A stretch of DNA of 64,000 nt from Nitzschia sp. pyKryTriq1. Taxonomy: Eukaryota; Bacillariophyta; Bacillariophyceae; Bacillariales; Bacillariaceae. The stretch spans positions 682,001-746,000 of the forward strand of contig OY101116.1 of the NCBI GenBank assembly GCA_956465555.1, written 5' to 3'. Below the pieces are notes generated by a model. That model did no database searches. It was given only the letters and a program-made list of their open reading frames with translations, and was not told the DNA's origin. Positions 35,264 through 45,776 of this stretch are shown here, in pieces. The position numbers were made by a program, and so were the translations under genes. The number at the start of each line of letters is the position of its first letter. The stretch's first letter is position 1.

Positions 35264-37519
35264 ATGGATACTGCTGTTGATGCCGATGGACAGGATATAG
35301 GCGAAGAATGCGCCATTTGTCAAGAGCCGTTGGAGAACAAGGCAAAGGTGACACTGCCGTGCAAACATTCCTACTGCTCCGATTGTCTGCAATCCTGGCG
35401 GTCCAAGTATGATTCGTCATCGGGTCGAACGTGTCCCCAGTGTCGCCAAAAAATCCCACCTACCAAGGAAATGGTCAATCAGCTCATGATTATGAAGCAA
35501 GCACGCGACTGGGCCAAGGCGTCCTATGAAAAGTACAAAGACGAACCTCGAAAGGCAATGATGGAACCTTGCTTTGACGACATGGCAGAAGCGGTGCCGA
35601 AATTATCTGTGCTTGCCATATCGGAAAAACAGAAAAATGAAGTCCTCACGCAGCTGTTAATTGGGCGTATCAAACAATTGGACAAAAAAGTCACCGTTTT
35701 GGAAGAAACAGTGGGAGACTTCAAACTAGAAGATCTGCTGGATCAGGATCCCGACGCACCTAAAGTACTGGATCTTCCATTTGAGATATGCTTGGCAGCA
35801 GCAAGTAATAACATCAAGAAAGTTTTGGAATGGTTGGGTGATGCGCCCGTTCCAAAAGAACGAATTGATGCGAAGAATCCTAGCAAGATGTACAGGACTT
35901 TACTCCACGAGGCAGAATTTGAAAATCTTACCGGGTTAATGTCTGTCCTATTGCAACTGGGTGCTAACGTTGATCCCCAAAGCAGTACTGGTACGACGCC
36001 CCTTTTCCAAGCTATCTCGGTAGAAAATGAGCCAGCGGCTCGCTTACTGCTAGAATGGGGCGCCCAGTTACTACCGCCGGGACAAGGAGAAGCCGCATGG
36101 GAGGTTGCCACAATGGCCGGAAACCATACTCTTGCGGCGCTCATGAAAACTCCCCTCGGAGGCCGGCGCTGTGAAATTTTTGGCCTAAAACAACGATCAG
36201 ATCTCAATGGCTTGACAGGTGTGGCAACCGAATATATTCCGTCCAAAGACCGTTATTGTGTGCAAGTCGAACAGTCTCAAGAGTATGTTCTGATCCCCCC
36301 AACCAGTCTGAAACGACGTGATCGAACCGCCAAAGATCCGGGCGTCTACTACCATTTCATGGGCGAAAGTAGCAATGGTGTGAATCAGTTTACAAAGGGA
36401 TTAATGGTTAGTTCGGATGAAGAGGCAAAGCGAATTGAAGATTTAAATACGAAAATGACAAACGAGCGAGAGAAAGAGGGTGTACTCGATCTGTCTGGAC
36501 CAGTCGAGGAGATTCGATTATTGGAGATAGATTCGGGAAACTATAACCTTTGCATGGAGGGAAACAGCTTAGATCAACACCTTGAGCTTCTCTTTGACGA
36601 GAAAGGCCCGTCGGCAAAGCAATTCCCGGCGGTGGATCTGGCTGCCGGTCTTGGTGTTCAAACATCCCTCATGGCGCTTCGTTTCCGATCACCTGAGTAT
36701 CGTGCATCATTCGTCTGGTCCCCTGTCGACTCGACATGTTCTACTATGCGGTCAGGCTTCAGATTTTTAGCGGACGAAGCAAAGCATGGAGAGCCGTTAT
36801 TTCTCGATTCGGAGGATGCTCCTGTATTTTCGAATGACACAGTTGTTCTGAAAGGATTATCCACCGCCACGATGAACAACCGCTATGCCAAGATATACAA
36901 CCAAGATCCGGAGGATCCAGGACGATATGCTGTCGGACTATTCAGTGATAAATGGCGGCTTGAGACGAAGAAACTGAGCATCAAGAGGGAAAATATCGTT
37001 GCGGCGCCCAGTACTCCCCTCGAACGAAAGGTCTTACTCGAAATGTCAAAGGATGAAATTGAAGATTTTTTCAGTGGGCTTGCGGAGCGTGCATTGCCTG
37101 TGGATATTAGCAGAGCGGCCACATGGTCAAGACTCGGACATCTATTTGGAAAATGTGCATTGGTGACTTGGATGCCGCCCGCGGCCAATCGTGGCTCAAA
37201 AGCAGGATGGAAACAGTCTTTGGAACTTGCCTACCGACTCCTCACTCATGGAGGTTGTTTCGTGCAACTTGACACGCATGGGCTTTTCGGAGGAAATGGT
37301 TTTGGAAATACAATGGTAATGGAGCCGTTCGTCCACGCAAAGGGAATGTCAATGATTATCGCGTCATTAGACGATGCCCATTATCACGACAAGGGATTGG
37401 GCATGGTGCTCTGGAAAAAAGTGAACGTTGGGTATGATCGGATGAATTTTGTAGAACTGATGGCAGCCAAAATGATGGGCAAGAAGGAAGAAATGAATAT
37501 CATAAATGACTTAGTATAG
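35264..37519 (+). CDS. RING-finger protein with ankyrin repeats and an uncharacterised C-terminal domain
   Basis: Single exon, 751 aa. An N-terminal C3HC4 RING (C17-A-I-C20, then CKHSYCSDC and CPQC) predicts ubiquitin-ligase activity. Ankyrin-type repeats follow (about residues 170-300, including TLLHEAEFENLTGLMSVLLQ and TTPLFQAISVENEPAARLLL). Two copies of a module rich in the pattern LNG..G....Y....RY.V follow (about 310-345 and 540-590). The C-terminal about 130 residues (GGCFVQLDTHGLFGGNGFGN, HAKGMSMIIASLDDAHYHDK) match no family I can name. It converges on the F-box-like gene with 85 bp between stops. Targets are unknown. Confidence 0.75.
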   Translation: MDTAVDADGQDIGEECAICQEPLENKAKVTLPCKHSYCSDCLQSWRSKYDSSSGRTCPQCRQKIPPTKEMVNQLMIMKQARDWAKASYEKYKDEPRKAMMEPCFDDMAEAVPKLSVLAISEKQKNEVLTQLLIGRIKQLDKKVTVLEETVGDFKLEDLLDQDPDAPKVLDLPFEICLAAASNNIKKVLEWLGDAPVPKERIDAKNPSKMYRTLLHEAEFENLTGLMSVLLQLGANVDPQSSTGTTPLFQAISVENEPAARLLLEWGAQLLPPGQGEAAWEVATMAGNHTLAALMKTPLGGRRCEIFGLKQRSDLNGLTGVATEYIPSKDRYCVQVEQSQEYVLIPPTSLKRRDRTAKDPGVYYHFMGESSNGVNQFTKGLMVSSDEEAKRIEDLNTKMTNEREKEGVLDLSGPVEEIRLLEIDSGNYNLCMEGNSLDQHLELLFDEKGPSAKQFPAVDLAAGLGVQTSLMALRFRSPEYRASFVWSPVDSTCSTMRSGFRFLADEAKHGEPLFLDSEDAPVFSNDTVVLKGLSTATMNNRYAKIYNQDPEDPGRYAVGLFSDKWRLETKKLSIKRENIVAAPSTPLERKVLLEMSKDEIEDFFSGLAERALPVDISRAATWSRLGHLFGKCALVTWMPPAANRGSKAGWKQSLELAYRLLTHGGCFVQLDTHGLFGGNGFGNTMVMEPFVHAKGMSMIIASLDDAHYHDKGLGMVLWKKVNVGYDRMNFVELMAAKMMGKKEEMNIINDLV

Positions 37520-37604
37520 ACCAAAGTGATTTATAAAGGACGACTGACTCGTACCGCCGGTACGTACTGTAGGAGGAATGTATCGTTTTGGATACGGAAG
37601 ACTT

Positions 37605-39380
37605 TCACGATCCTACCCCCAAGTAGTCCACTTCGGGAGCCAACAGACCTACTTCTTCAAATGCTTGAACCAAAATAGTGTCAAGGGGGCGCAACAGAGT
37701 CCTGTCATCAATCATAATACAGTCAACAAGTGGGAGTGGACTTGCTTCTTTCATGGCAGCTAAAATTGCTTGCAGAAGATCTTTCAGTGTATACCTTGGT
37801 ATAGCCGTTGTAAAATGATCAGCCACAGCGAAACGGAATGCATGGATGGGCTCCCTAGCAACACGGGTATCAAGCACTGTGCAAATACCGTTTGGGTTTT
37901 CCTCGTAGGAGTCCCCCAAGCGCCGCACAGTCAACGCGGATAGATCTGCGTTCCGCTCTCTTGGCTCGCTCTCCCCTAGAGTGCGCGTTCCGCCAAATTT
38001 GCTGGCTGTAGCGGCAATTTCTTTTGCTGTGGCCATTTCGTCTTCCGTGAATTGTTCGTCATTTGATGACAAGCCAATTGATGGTGGATTCTCTTCTTCA
38101 ACAGTATCCTGCCAATCCATAACAAAATAGCTATCCTCGTTGATACGGAATTGAGGTATTGGCGGTAGTTGATTCGGTTCAAAATCCCAAAATCCCTGCT
38201 CTGCAGACACGCCTCTCCAACTGATAGTGCGAGACGAAATTGCTTTCAATACATGTAAACGAAGCTTTTCTTCAAAAGTAGGCCCCCCCACATCACCAGT
38301 TTTGTACTTCCCGTGAATAATTATACCATGGTATGTCCAAAAGTCGTACAGTGGGAGGATAGTTGTTTCGCCGAACCCCGGAAGCTGTCGTGCTCCTCGC
38401 TTCACCAAATCCCCAACCGTGTCAGCGTGTCCTTTCACAAGATACACAGTCGAGAAGGATTCAGGATCGTTTATGTCTGAAAGGTGTACCATCACAGTAC
38501 CAGTATTGAAAATGTCGGTAACCCAGAATCCTCCAGAGACTCGTTCTTCTTTCCAAGATCTCATGAAATGAAAAAAGTTTCGAACCATATCTTTCCCTTG
38601 ATATCCGTCCGCTGGCCAAAGTTTGTCGAACCTCGCAAACGATAGAGAATGCTCCTCCAAGTCCTCAAAGCTCGACATCAATAGACCAACAGTGTAATCC
38701 AGCGCGGTCCCCCATCTCTGTCGGGATCTGGAACATCGAAATGGAGGCTCTGTCCAATAATCAAACATACGCCGACTCAACTCCAGGTGAACGGGATGAC
38801 TCAGGGGGAGGCTCATGAGCATGTTAATATCCCCCGGAAATTCTATCCCATCGACTTCTACCACAAACCATTTGGCAAAGGCCAAGAGTTGATGAAGTAG
38901 TCGTCCATGCGACTCCCGGATGTTGGAAGTATGAGTATAGTCCGCAAGCCGTCGTGGACATGAAAAGGAGTCGTCTGGTTGGTGACGAAAAAAAGGGTGG
39001 AGATTGCTCAGTTTCACGCTCTTAACCTCCGAGTCATCGGAGAGCCAATTCACATGCAGACAGATTGGAAATCGTCCATCGCTGTTCCGCTTTTGGTCAG
39101 CAACGTGTCCAATTCTTCCATTCAAAAGTTTGCCCTTCTCACTTTGCAATCCAACGATCAATACTTTGAGCTTTTTGTGTGACAGGAGCTGCTCGACCAC
39201 AAATTCTTTGTAGTTGTCCACTTCGGTTCGACAGCTCTTTGAGACACTGCGGAGGCTTTCCTGAATCTCGGACAATGTGAGGTGCGTGAGGATTGCCGTC
39301 CGAAGATCAGGCTTGGAAAGAACTTCTGGTAGCACACCGCCGCTCATGGTGTTTGTTTCACTACTAGTAGTAGTCTTCAT
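37605..39380 (-). CDS. F-box-like protein of unknown function
   Basis: Single exon, 591 aa. Alternative in-frame start at 39347 (MSGGVLPEVL). Residues about 16-55 (VLPEVLSKPDLRTAILTHLT...SVSKSCR) resemble an F-box-like helix bundle. Residues about 70-135 contain SEKGKLLNGRIGHV followed by DGRFPICLHV and VKLSNLHPFF, similar to the LNG/RY module of the adjacent RING-ankyrin protein. The large central region (tryptophan-rich, for example FDYWTEPPFRCSRSRQRWG) and the C-terminal helical region match nothing I recognise. If the F-box is real, it would be an SCF-type substrate adaptor. It is an intact open frame. Confidence 0.55.
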   Translation of the reverse strand: MKTTTSSETNTMSGGVLPEVLSKPDLRTAILTHLTLSEIQESLRSVSKSCRTEVDNYKEFVVEQLLSHKKLKVLIVGLQSEKGKLLNGRIGHVADQKRNSDGRFPICLHVNWLSDDSEVKSVKLSNLHPFFRHQPDDSFSCPRRLADYTHTSNIRESHGRLLHQLLAFAKWFVVEVDGIEFPGDINMLMSLPLSHPVHLELSRRMFDYWTEPPFRCSRSRQRWGTALDYTVGLLMSSFEDLEEHSLSFARFDKLWPADGYQGKDMVRNFFHFMRSWKEERVSGGFWVTDIFNTGTVMVHLSDINDPESFSTVYLVKGHADTVGDLVKRGARQLPGFGETTILPLYDFWTYHGIIIHGKYKTGDVGGPTFEEKLRLHVLKAISSRTISWRGVSAEQGFWDFEPNQLPPIPQFRINEDSYFVMDWQDTVEEENPPSIGLSSNDEQFTEDEMATAKEIAATASKFGGTRTLGESEPRERNADLSALTVRRLGDSYEENPNGICTVLDTRVAREPIHAFRFAVADHFTTAIPRYTLKDLLQAILAAMKEASPLPLVDCIMIDDRTLLRPLDTILVQAFEEVGLLAPEVDYLGVGS

Positions 39381-40125
39381 TCCGAACGGGGCTCCGACTC
39401 ATAATTTTGTGCAGCAAATAATATGAACAAGGAACACGCAGCAGGACAAACACTTGTACTGTAGTTGGACGAACGTGCGATTCAGAGCGATTATCAGCAA
39501 GAACACACGTTCATTGCAGGTTCCGTTGGTCTTTTGTTTTGATTTTTGACGTCGTCTCCGTCGTCTCACAGTTTCGAGTAGTCGTCATTGTTCGATAATT
39601 TCGAAAGATTTTTTGTGTGTGACGAAGAAACCCAGTCATCGGGCGGAGTACAAACCGTCAGAAGTGCGGTCTACGAGAGTTCAGAGTATGAAGTATCTCT
39701 ATTGGTCGGCCAGACAGGTACTATATAAGACTCAATATAGTACCTATTATAGTACCCATCAATGTCTTTGCATTCCTTTTCTTTTCAAATGACGATGATG
39801 CGATTGTCATGCATTCATGAAGCCTACATGAGCCAAATCATAGGTGCATAGCATGGGATTAAATATTGTGGTCTCTTGTCGTTCGTAAATGACAGGGTAT
39901 CCACGCATCATCTTTTGGTGCGGGCATGTAGTAAAGTGCACTCTAAAAAAGGATCTCAGATAGTCCCTTTGGTCAGTCTTGTTTGTCAAATAGGGCTTTC
40001 ACTCTGACGAATGACGAATATTGTACTTTTCTTATCAAACTACCAAATCTCACGTTTCGCAGAAAGTACAATACCGGTATTACCCCACAAGTATGGAATA
40101 CTGCTCCCCTACTAGTTTAGTGCTA
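39381..40125. other. Intergenic region between the F-box-like gene and the piggyBac gene
   Basis: No gene supported. TATAGTACC repeats near 39720-39760 and one TACCGGTA-type site near 40073. I looked for piggyBac terminal inverted repeats here and found none convincing. Confidence 0.4.
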
Positions 40126-42499
40126 CTACATGTTGGTATCCCGCGGATCTTTCCAATTGACGAGCTTTAGCTCGTGCGGAAACACTGTCTTTTTCATTCC
40201 AGCATTGCATCTAATAGCATCGTGTGGTGACTTGAGATGCTCTTTCCAGCAGGACATAGTCCTCTTCGAATCAGTACTACAACGATTCAAGTGGCAAAGT
40301 GGCGTCCCGCAGTCACTGCATTCAAAGGCAGTATCAACTTTCTTCTGGTAGTACCGCCGGCAGACAAAACATGTGCGTTGGATAGCGCTCCCCACCATAC
40401 GATGCTGCTTCTTTTGCTGCTCTTCCGTCAATGCCTTGTGAGTCTCGCTAAAAAGATCATCATGACCAATCTCCTTTTGGATACGAACTAGTCTCGGTGG
40501 CAGCCGAGCACCATCAGGAAGGCTGGCAACTTTTGTGATCTCGGGACGCTTCCGTAGTCTTAGTCCATTCGCTATAATGTTCGCCTCTTCTCTCACAGTC
40601 TTTTCAGAAACATCAAAAAACTCAAGTACATTCCGCTGGTTCGTCACGGACATTCCGAGGAATGTCGTGACGACCCGGAACCAAGAATCCTTCGTCGGCC
40701 AGGACGCTTCAAGGTTGAGCTCCCCCTGGCGTTTATTATTGTGTTCATCGATGACAGGGAGCTGGCTGTAGACGAAATGCGCAATTGTAGGTTGTGGGGA
40801 GACTCGCACCTGCATCTCGTCATTACTGTCTTGAAAGGCAGTTTCGTGTGGAATATCCGAGGGAAAAGTATTGGCCGATGACGCGACAAAATAGGAAATT
40901 CTGCTTTCATCCGCGCCCCAAGCGTACGCAACCGCCACCACTTCCACGTCCTTAATTTCTGTTTGGAGTACCACCCATTTGCCACAAAGGTCGGTGCCAT
41001 GCCTGGCTTTCAAGATGGAAGTCATGACGGAGGCTGGGTACCCGGCATTCATCTGCTTGACAACAAAAGCCCACTCAACAGGTGCTGGGAGTCTTGGATC
41101 TTTCTGGAGGTGTAGAACAGCCTCCACCGATCCAAAACCGGCATCGCCAACTATCGACTTTGGCATTTTCGCGGCCAAGCATTGTCGGAGCACGTAGGCT
41201 GTGCCATCATTGATGAATTGATGTTCCCGACCAGGTAGCAGCGACTTCGTCTTGGCAAAATCTTTTGAGAACTGGTGCTCGCTATTCATGCACGCCTCAT
41301 TGTACACGATTGCATTGGCAGCAGCAATTGCTGCATCTTTTAGCATATGCCCCAGCCCTCTGGGCTTTCTTGGCTCGTAATTGTGATTTGGCATCCCACC
41401 TGTTTTTGACGCCTTCGGAACCCGCCATGAAAAACTCTCGTCCGTAACTAGCGCCCACTGGCTCCCCTTTTCAGGGTCAATCTCAAACACCGACATCTGA
41501 GTCGCATTCCATGCGTCTATAAAGGGCTGCAGCATCTCCCATGGTTCCTTCCCCCAGTCGAGGTACCAGAGCGACTCGTCGGCCCACATTCTGGGAATCG
41601 CGTATTTGAACAAATGAAACTCGTGCTGGTCCACATATCTACCGAAGTCTGGGTATGGGGTCCGGCCATGCAGGCGCTCGCCTTCATCCCCGTGACCCTT
41701 TTTGAAGTAGTTCTCTTCGCCACAACATGGCTCATTAGCAGCGGCAATCATAATAAGTACGCACTGTTTCAACTTCCAGTCGCGATCCTCTGGGTCGGTC
41801 GGATCATCAAACTTGATATTCCTTCGCTTGTAGGTCAGGTGGAGTTTGTTCTTTTCGTTGGAAAAGAACCTATCCATCCTTTTGGCAAATCCCACCATGG
41901 ATGGCCAAAAGTACTCGAAGAAAATATTATGGTGACGCTTGTCGTCAAGCACGACTGGTGGATCTTTCCTCAAAGACGGTCCGTTCTGCAGATTCTTCAT
42001 TACGGCATCAAAGACCTCTCCACCAGTTAATGCCTCGTCCTCAGCTAAAATGTCCCACTGTGACACGAAGGAGAAGGCAAAAGAATGTTAGATCGAGATT
42101 TGAAGCAGCAACCAGCATTACCGGTAGTAAACCTACCACTATATGTTCATTTTTACCAAGTTCTATCTTGACTCTTTCTGCACTCTTGATTTCCTCTTTG
42201 CTCATGGAGACGAATTCTTGCTCGCTCTTCATTTCTAGAATAGATAGAGCATCCGCCTTTGATGGGCAGACCTCATCCGCCCTTGACGCCAATTCCTTTG
42301 TAGAGAAACGAGGCTCGTTTTCGCCTCGTTTCACTACAACAAATGCGTTTCGGTCTCTCATTAGAACCTTTCCCGCAAACTCGAACTCTACGATCCAGCC
42401 CTCGCGCCCTCCTCGTCGTCTTCGTCTCTTCCTCGTTGTTCTTCTTCTCGAAGACCACGAGGACCACCTGGTCGTAGCAGGCTCCTCGAGCTGCCCCAT
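40126..42499 (-). CDS. PiggyBac-type transposase-derived protein
   Basis: Two exons, complement(40126..42057, 42137..42499), 764 aa. The middle has the piggyBac (DDE_Tnp_1_7) layout: WALVTDESFSWRVPKA with the first Asp, then GDAGFGSVEAVL, and VIDEHNNKRQG preceding the WPTKDSW segment. The C-terminus has a cysteine-rich finger (CFVCRRYY, CSDCGTPLCHLNRC, CWKEH) like the piggyBac C-terminal domain. Exon 1 is basic and uncertain. The frame is intact over 640 codons, but no flanking TTAA-linked terminal inverted repeats were recognised, so it may be a domesticated copy or an element whose ends I missed. Confidence 0.75.
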
Positions 42500-43206
42500 G
42501 ATACCCCCAAAACGATCAAGTACTACCAGAAAACCAGTACCACCCTTATCACCAATAGAACCACGATCATATTTTTGTAGAATGCATTCTTCGTGTTCCG
42601 TCTTGGCTCTAGAGCATGGTCAGCCACCATCAGCAGCTCCTGCTCCTCGCTTTCCTGGTGCGATGGTACCGTGTACCGGTAGCAAAAAAGAAATACGGGC
42701 CGTTGAGGAAGAGATCTTCGGTATCCTCATCGTCGAAGAATCAGGGAGTGTGGACGCCATTGTTCTTCGACGACCGACGACCGCCTTTTGACGACCGACC
42801 GAGCGAGGAGAACGCACGATGATTTCATTAATATTTCCTAGCCTGCAGGCTGCCAAAATAATGAGAACCCGCAATTTTAGTCCCGCTCATGGGTGTCGAC
42901 CCACGTTACCGTGGAAAATACATCAAGTCTACCACGTTGGTGTGACCAACAAGTACGTAATAACGTGGACAACAGAATTCCCTCCATCATCAGATCTTGA
43001 CACTTCCTTCCCGAACACGACGAGAAGCGTGAAGGGTCTCTACGTACGGGTAGATACGCGTATGTAGTAGCGAGAAGAATCATCCAAACCTTTCTTTTGC
43101 ATGCCGTCGAGGGAGAAGCCCAACACCCGCCACAAAACCAGACAGACCCAACAAATCATTATCGACCGCATCCATCAGATTCCGAAAAAGGAAGAAGTCC
43201 AACAAA
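42500..43206. other. Divergent region, piggyBac-type gene and IF1-like gene
   Basis: Open frames on both strands lack recognisable domains. A near-perfect GTACCGGTAG lies near 42675. It likely holds both promoters. Confidence 0.4.
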
Positions 43207-43616
43207 ATGCTATCCACCGTAGCCCGCAGTGTCCCCAAACTCTCTCGATCCTCCTATCGAATTACCAGCATCAGCCGACGCACCATGGCTGGGATTGGAG
43301 AGAAGCTCAATAAAAAGGTAAATATTTTGAACTAATTGACGCCCTTTTTCCGAAACACAAGATATCTCACACATAATACTGACTTGATTTGCAGGAAAAA
43401 GTAGAAGAAGATCGTTACATGCGCGCACAAGAAGAAGAGTGGAAAGAGAAGCTTCGAATGCTGAAGGCACAAGAAGAAGTCGAAAAGGCGGAAACATTGC
43501 ATAACGATGTCGTCAGCCCTGTAAAGGCAGATATTGCAGCAATGCTCGCACAATCGGGTGATAAGGTTAGCGACGGTGGCCTGGAGACGCTCGCCAAGTG
43601 GAAGCTTGACTTGTAA
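43207..43616 (+). CDS. Mitochondrial ATP synthase inhibitor factor 1 (IF1)-like protein
   Basis: Two exons, join(43207..43317, 43395..43616), 110 aa. The N-terminus (MLSTVARSVPKLSRSSYRIT, then SISRRTM) is a basic, Ser/Arg-rich mitochondrial presequence. Exon 2 begins EKVEEDRYMRAQEEEWKEKL, matching the core of IF1 (E..EE.RY.RAQ), followed by a charged coiled coil. IF1 blocks F1-ATPase hydrolysis when the matrix acidifies. The C-terminal about 40 residues (DIAAMLAQSGDKVSDGGLET) are not part of the canonical family. A polyadenylation-like AATAAA lies at 43702-43707. Confidence 0.68.
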
Positions 43617-44666
43617 TCTAGTATCACCCAGGTGCCTCCGGGATGATTTCTTACTGGCCTTGGCTTATCGTTTTCCGCCAAGTCTTTGCTCATCATGAAG
43701 GAATAAAATATTCGAAATGGTATTGCTGTATGATGCTACAGAAGCTTCAGATACAATAAAATAACGTAATTTTGGGCTTGAAACGAGTGCTGATGGTGAA
43801 ACAACGGTGCTGTTTGACTTTGGATTTGCTGCCAGCTCCATTATTTCCGCATAATATCACAATTTTTTGTGTACATATATTACGAATTGTAGCTTAGAGA
43901 AGCGCTCTTCTTACGATCGAGTATCAATCTGACGGCGAAACGATATTCATTGACGAAGTAATTGACTAGCCAGCAGGAGGTACGGCAGTGGGAACACGAA
44001 TAGTACGTACGAATATAGTAGAGAAGACAGGAAGGGGACAGCAGTACACTCTACTCTAGTAGAGCTAATACCGGTAGTGGAGATCCCAAAACAGTATTGA
44101 ATTCTGAGTAGCCGACGACCACTAATAGTTCGTGTCACTTGTATCCCATGATCGTATTATCACGTTGCTTTTATCTTAAAAAATACCGTGCGAGTAGTGA
44201 ATGAAGAGAATTGAACTATGATGGTGCTGCTAGTAGAATACTAGACTAACAATGCAAGAACATTGGAGCAGTCTCTACACCAGCTCTCTCGGGGTAGCTG
44301 CTCTACTACTCTACGAGCAGTAGTTAGTAGTAGTAGTAGAGAGACGTGGGGATTAGACTACGGTACAATACTACTACTACTACTAGTTGTACAAGCTGTT
44401 GGTCTGTGGTTCCACTACTAAGAAGTACCGGTAGTAGAGTAATAACCCGCTCAGCGGATAACACACCATGACGGATTAAATCCTGCCATTGATCGAATGA
44501 GTCCATCACACGCCGATGATGATGATGATGAATGACGTAAGCGAACATATTATTTTTATATCTCAAATCTCATTATCAATCATCATCGTCGATCTCGCGA
44601 TTCATTCGCGATCGAGATCATAAGTGTCCAGCCAATAACATATAAAATTCAAGCAAGCCACGGAAA
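43617..44666. other. 1-kb intergenic region
   Basis: No gene is supported. AATAAA signals at 43702-43707 and near 43757 belong to the IF1-like gene. CTACTACTAC and CTCTAGTAGAG low complexity occurs at about 44050-44070 and 44295-44390, with TACCGGTA-type sites near 44070 and 44427 and (GATGAT)n near 44515. A CCAAT (44632-44636) and TATAAAA (44641-44647) lie close to the next start. Confidence 0.45.
44632..44647 (+). promoter_or_regulatory. CCAAT and TATA-like boxes before the reductase-like gene
   Basis: CCAAT at 44632 and TATAAAA at 44641-44647. The TATA-like run is only 20 bp from the ATG, so it may be fortuitous or the transcript may have almost no leader. Confidence 0.3.
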
Positions 44667-45647
44667 ATGAAGTTTGCAGCCACCCTTGTGCTTTCGTTGT
44701 GCGCAGCAACCCAAGCTTGGCTCGCACAAAGTTCACTTCCTGTCAGTCGCAATTCCGTCATTCTTATGGGTTCCCGTTCGGCCTCCAAGTGGGAGAAGAA
44801 GCAGGATTGGTTGGACAAGCGAGGATTGGCTGGAAGCGCTGCGGCTACCTCGGACGATGGGGGCTCCTCTGCTCCATTTGCCGCAATTGTTGGAAGCGGG
44901 AGGATAGGTGGAACGCTCGCCAAAGCCGGGAATTGCGTCGTCTTGGGGCGCGTTGACACCATCGACCCAGATGGCGAGGGCCCAATCCTCATTGCAACGC
45001 GAAACGATGCGTTGGACGGCATCGTTGAAAAATGCCCCGAAAACAGACGAAAGGACCTTGTATTCATGCAGAATGGCTATTTGGATGAATTTCTGGAATC
45101 CAAGGGACTACTGGACAACACGCAAGTTCTGTTGTATCTCAGTGTTACGGCTCTTGGCGCTGAACCCGTCGACGGTGTGACGTCTGTGAATCCTGAAGGC
45201 TTGACAGCAGCTACAGGAGTGCATGCACAAGCTTTTGCTGACAGAGTAGCAGCCCTAAACTTGAAGTGCAATGTTGTGTCCCCTCAGGATTATCGGCCAG
45301 CCATGTTCGAGAAATTGATGTGGATCTCTACGTACATGCTTGTTGGTGCTGCCAAGGGATGCAAGTCTGTTGGCGAGGCAGGGTCGGAACATGGTGATCT
45401 TGTTGAGAAGATCGTCAACGAGTTGATTGCTGCTGTAAGCGAAAAGGAAGGAATCAGCTTTCCAGCAGGTACCATGGCCCGTTTGGCTGCGTATACGGAT
45501 GTTGTTGCAGATTTCCCTTGTGGCGTCAAAGAGTTCGAATGGCGCAACAAGTACTTCTATGATTTGGGGGACGAAAAGGTTCCCACACACAATGCTCTGC
45601 TTAAGGAATGCGCTGCAGGTGGCCTACTCTCCTTTGAGTTGCCATAA
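44667..45647 (+). CDS. Ketopantoate-reductase-like (ApbA/PanE-type) oxidoreductase, probably plastid-targeted
   Basis: Single exon, 326 aa. MKFAATLVLSLCAATQAWLA looks like a signal peptide with Trp after QA, compatible with a stramenopile plastid presequence. A Rossmann nucleotide-binding motif IVGSGRIGGTLAKAGN follows at about residue 74. The remaining domain (helical, EKLMWISTYMLVGAAKGCKS) is consistent with a 6PGDH-like/ketopantoate-reductase C-terminal half. True PanE makes pantoate in coenzyme A synthesis with NADPH; this protein is diverged and its substrate is uncertain. It converges on the EEP-family gene, 129 bp between stops. Confidence 0.62.
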   Translation: MKFAATLVLSLCAATQAWLAQSSLPVSRNSVILMGSRSASKWEKKQDWLDKRGLAGSAAATSDDGGSSAPFAAIVGSGRIGGTLAKAGNCVVLGRVDTIDPDGEGPILIATRNDALDGIVEKCPENRRKDLVFMQNGYLDEFLESKGLLDNTQVLLYLSVTALGAEPVDGVTSVNPEGLTAATGVHAQAFADRVAALNLKCNVVSPQDYRPAMFEKLMWISTYMLVGAAKGCKSVGEAGSEHGDLVEKIVNELIAAVSEKEGISFPAGTMARLAAYTDVVADFPCGVKEFEWRNKYFYDLGDEKVPTHNALLKECAAGGLLSFELP

Positions 45648-45776
45648 GGACTGAAGAGTATGTGTGCCGTAGATTCATACTCATCGGCATTGAAACGAAT
45701 TGTGTATCGTAGATACCGGTAGTGAGCAAGATTCGTCTATCAAATATTTGTAGGAGAACACATTCTAGTTGCGCTA

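Noticed and set aside
42500-42830. Terminal inverted repeats of the piggyBac-like gene
   Set aside because: C-rich ends near 42510 have no matching counterpart on the other side by eye.
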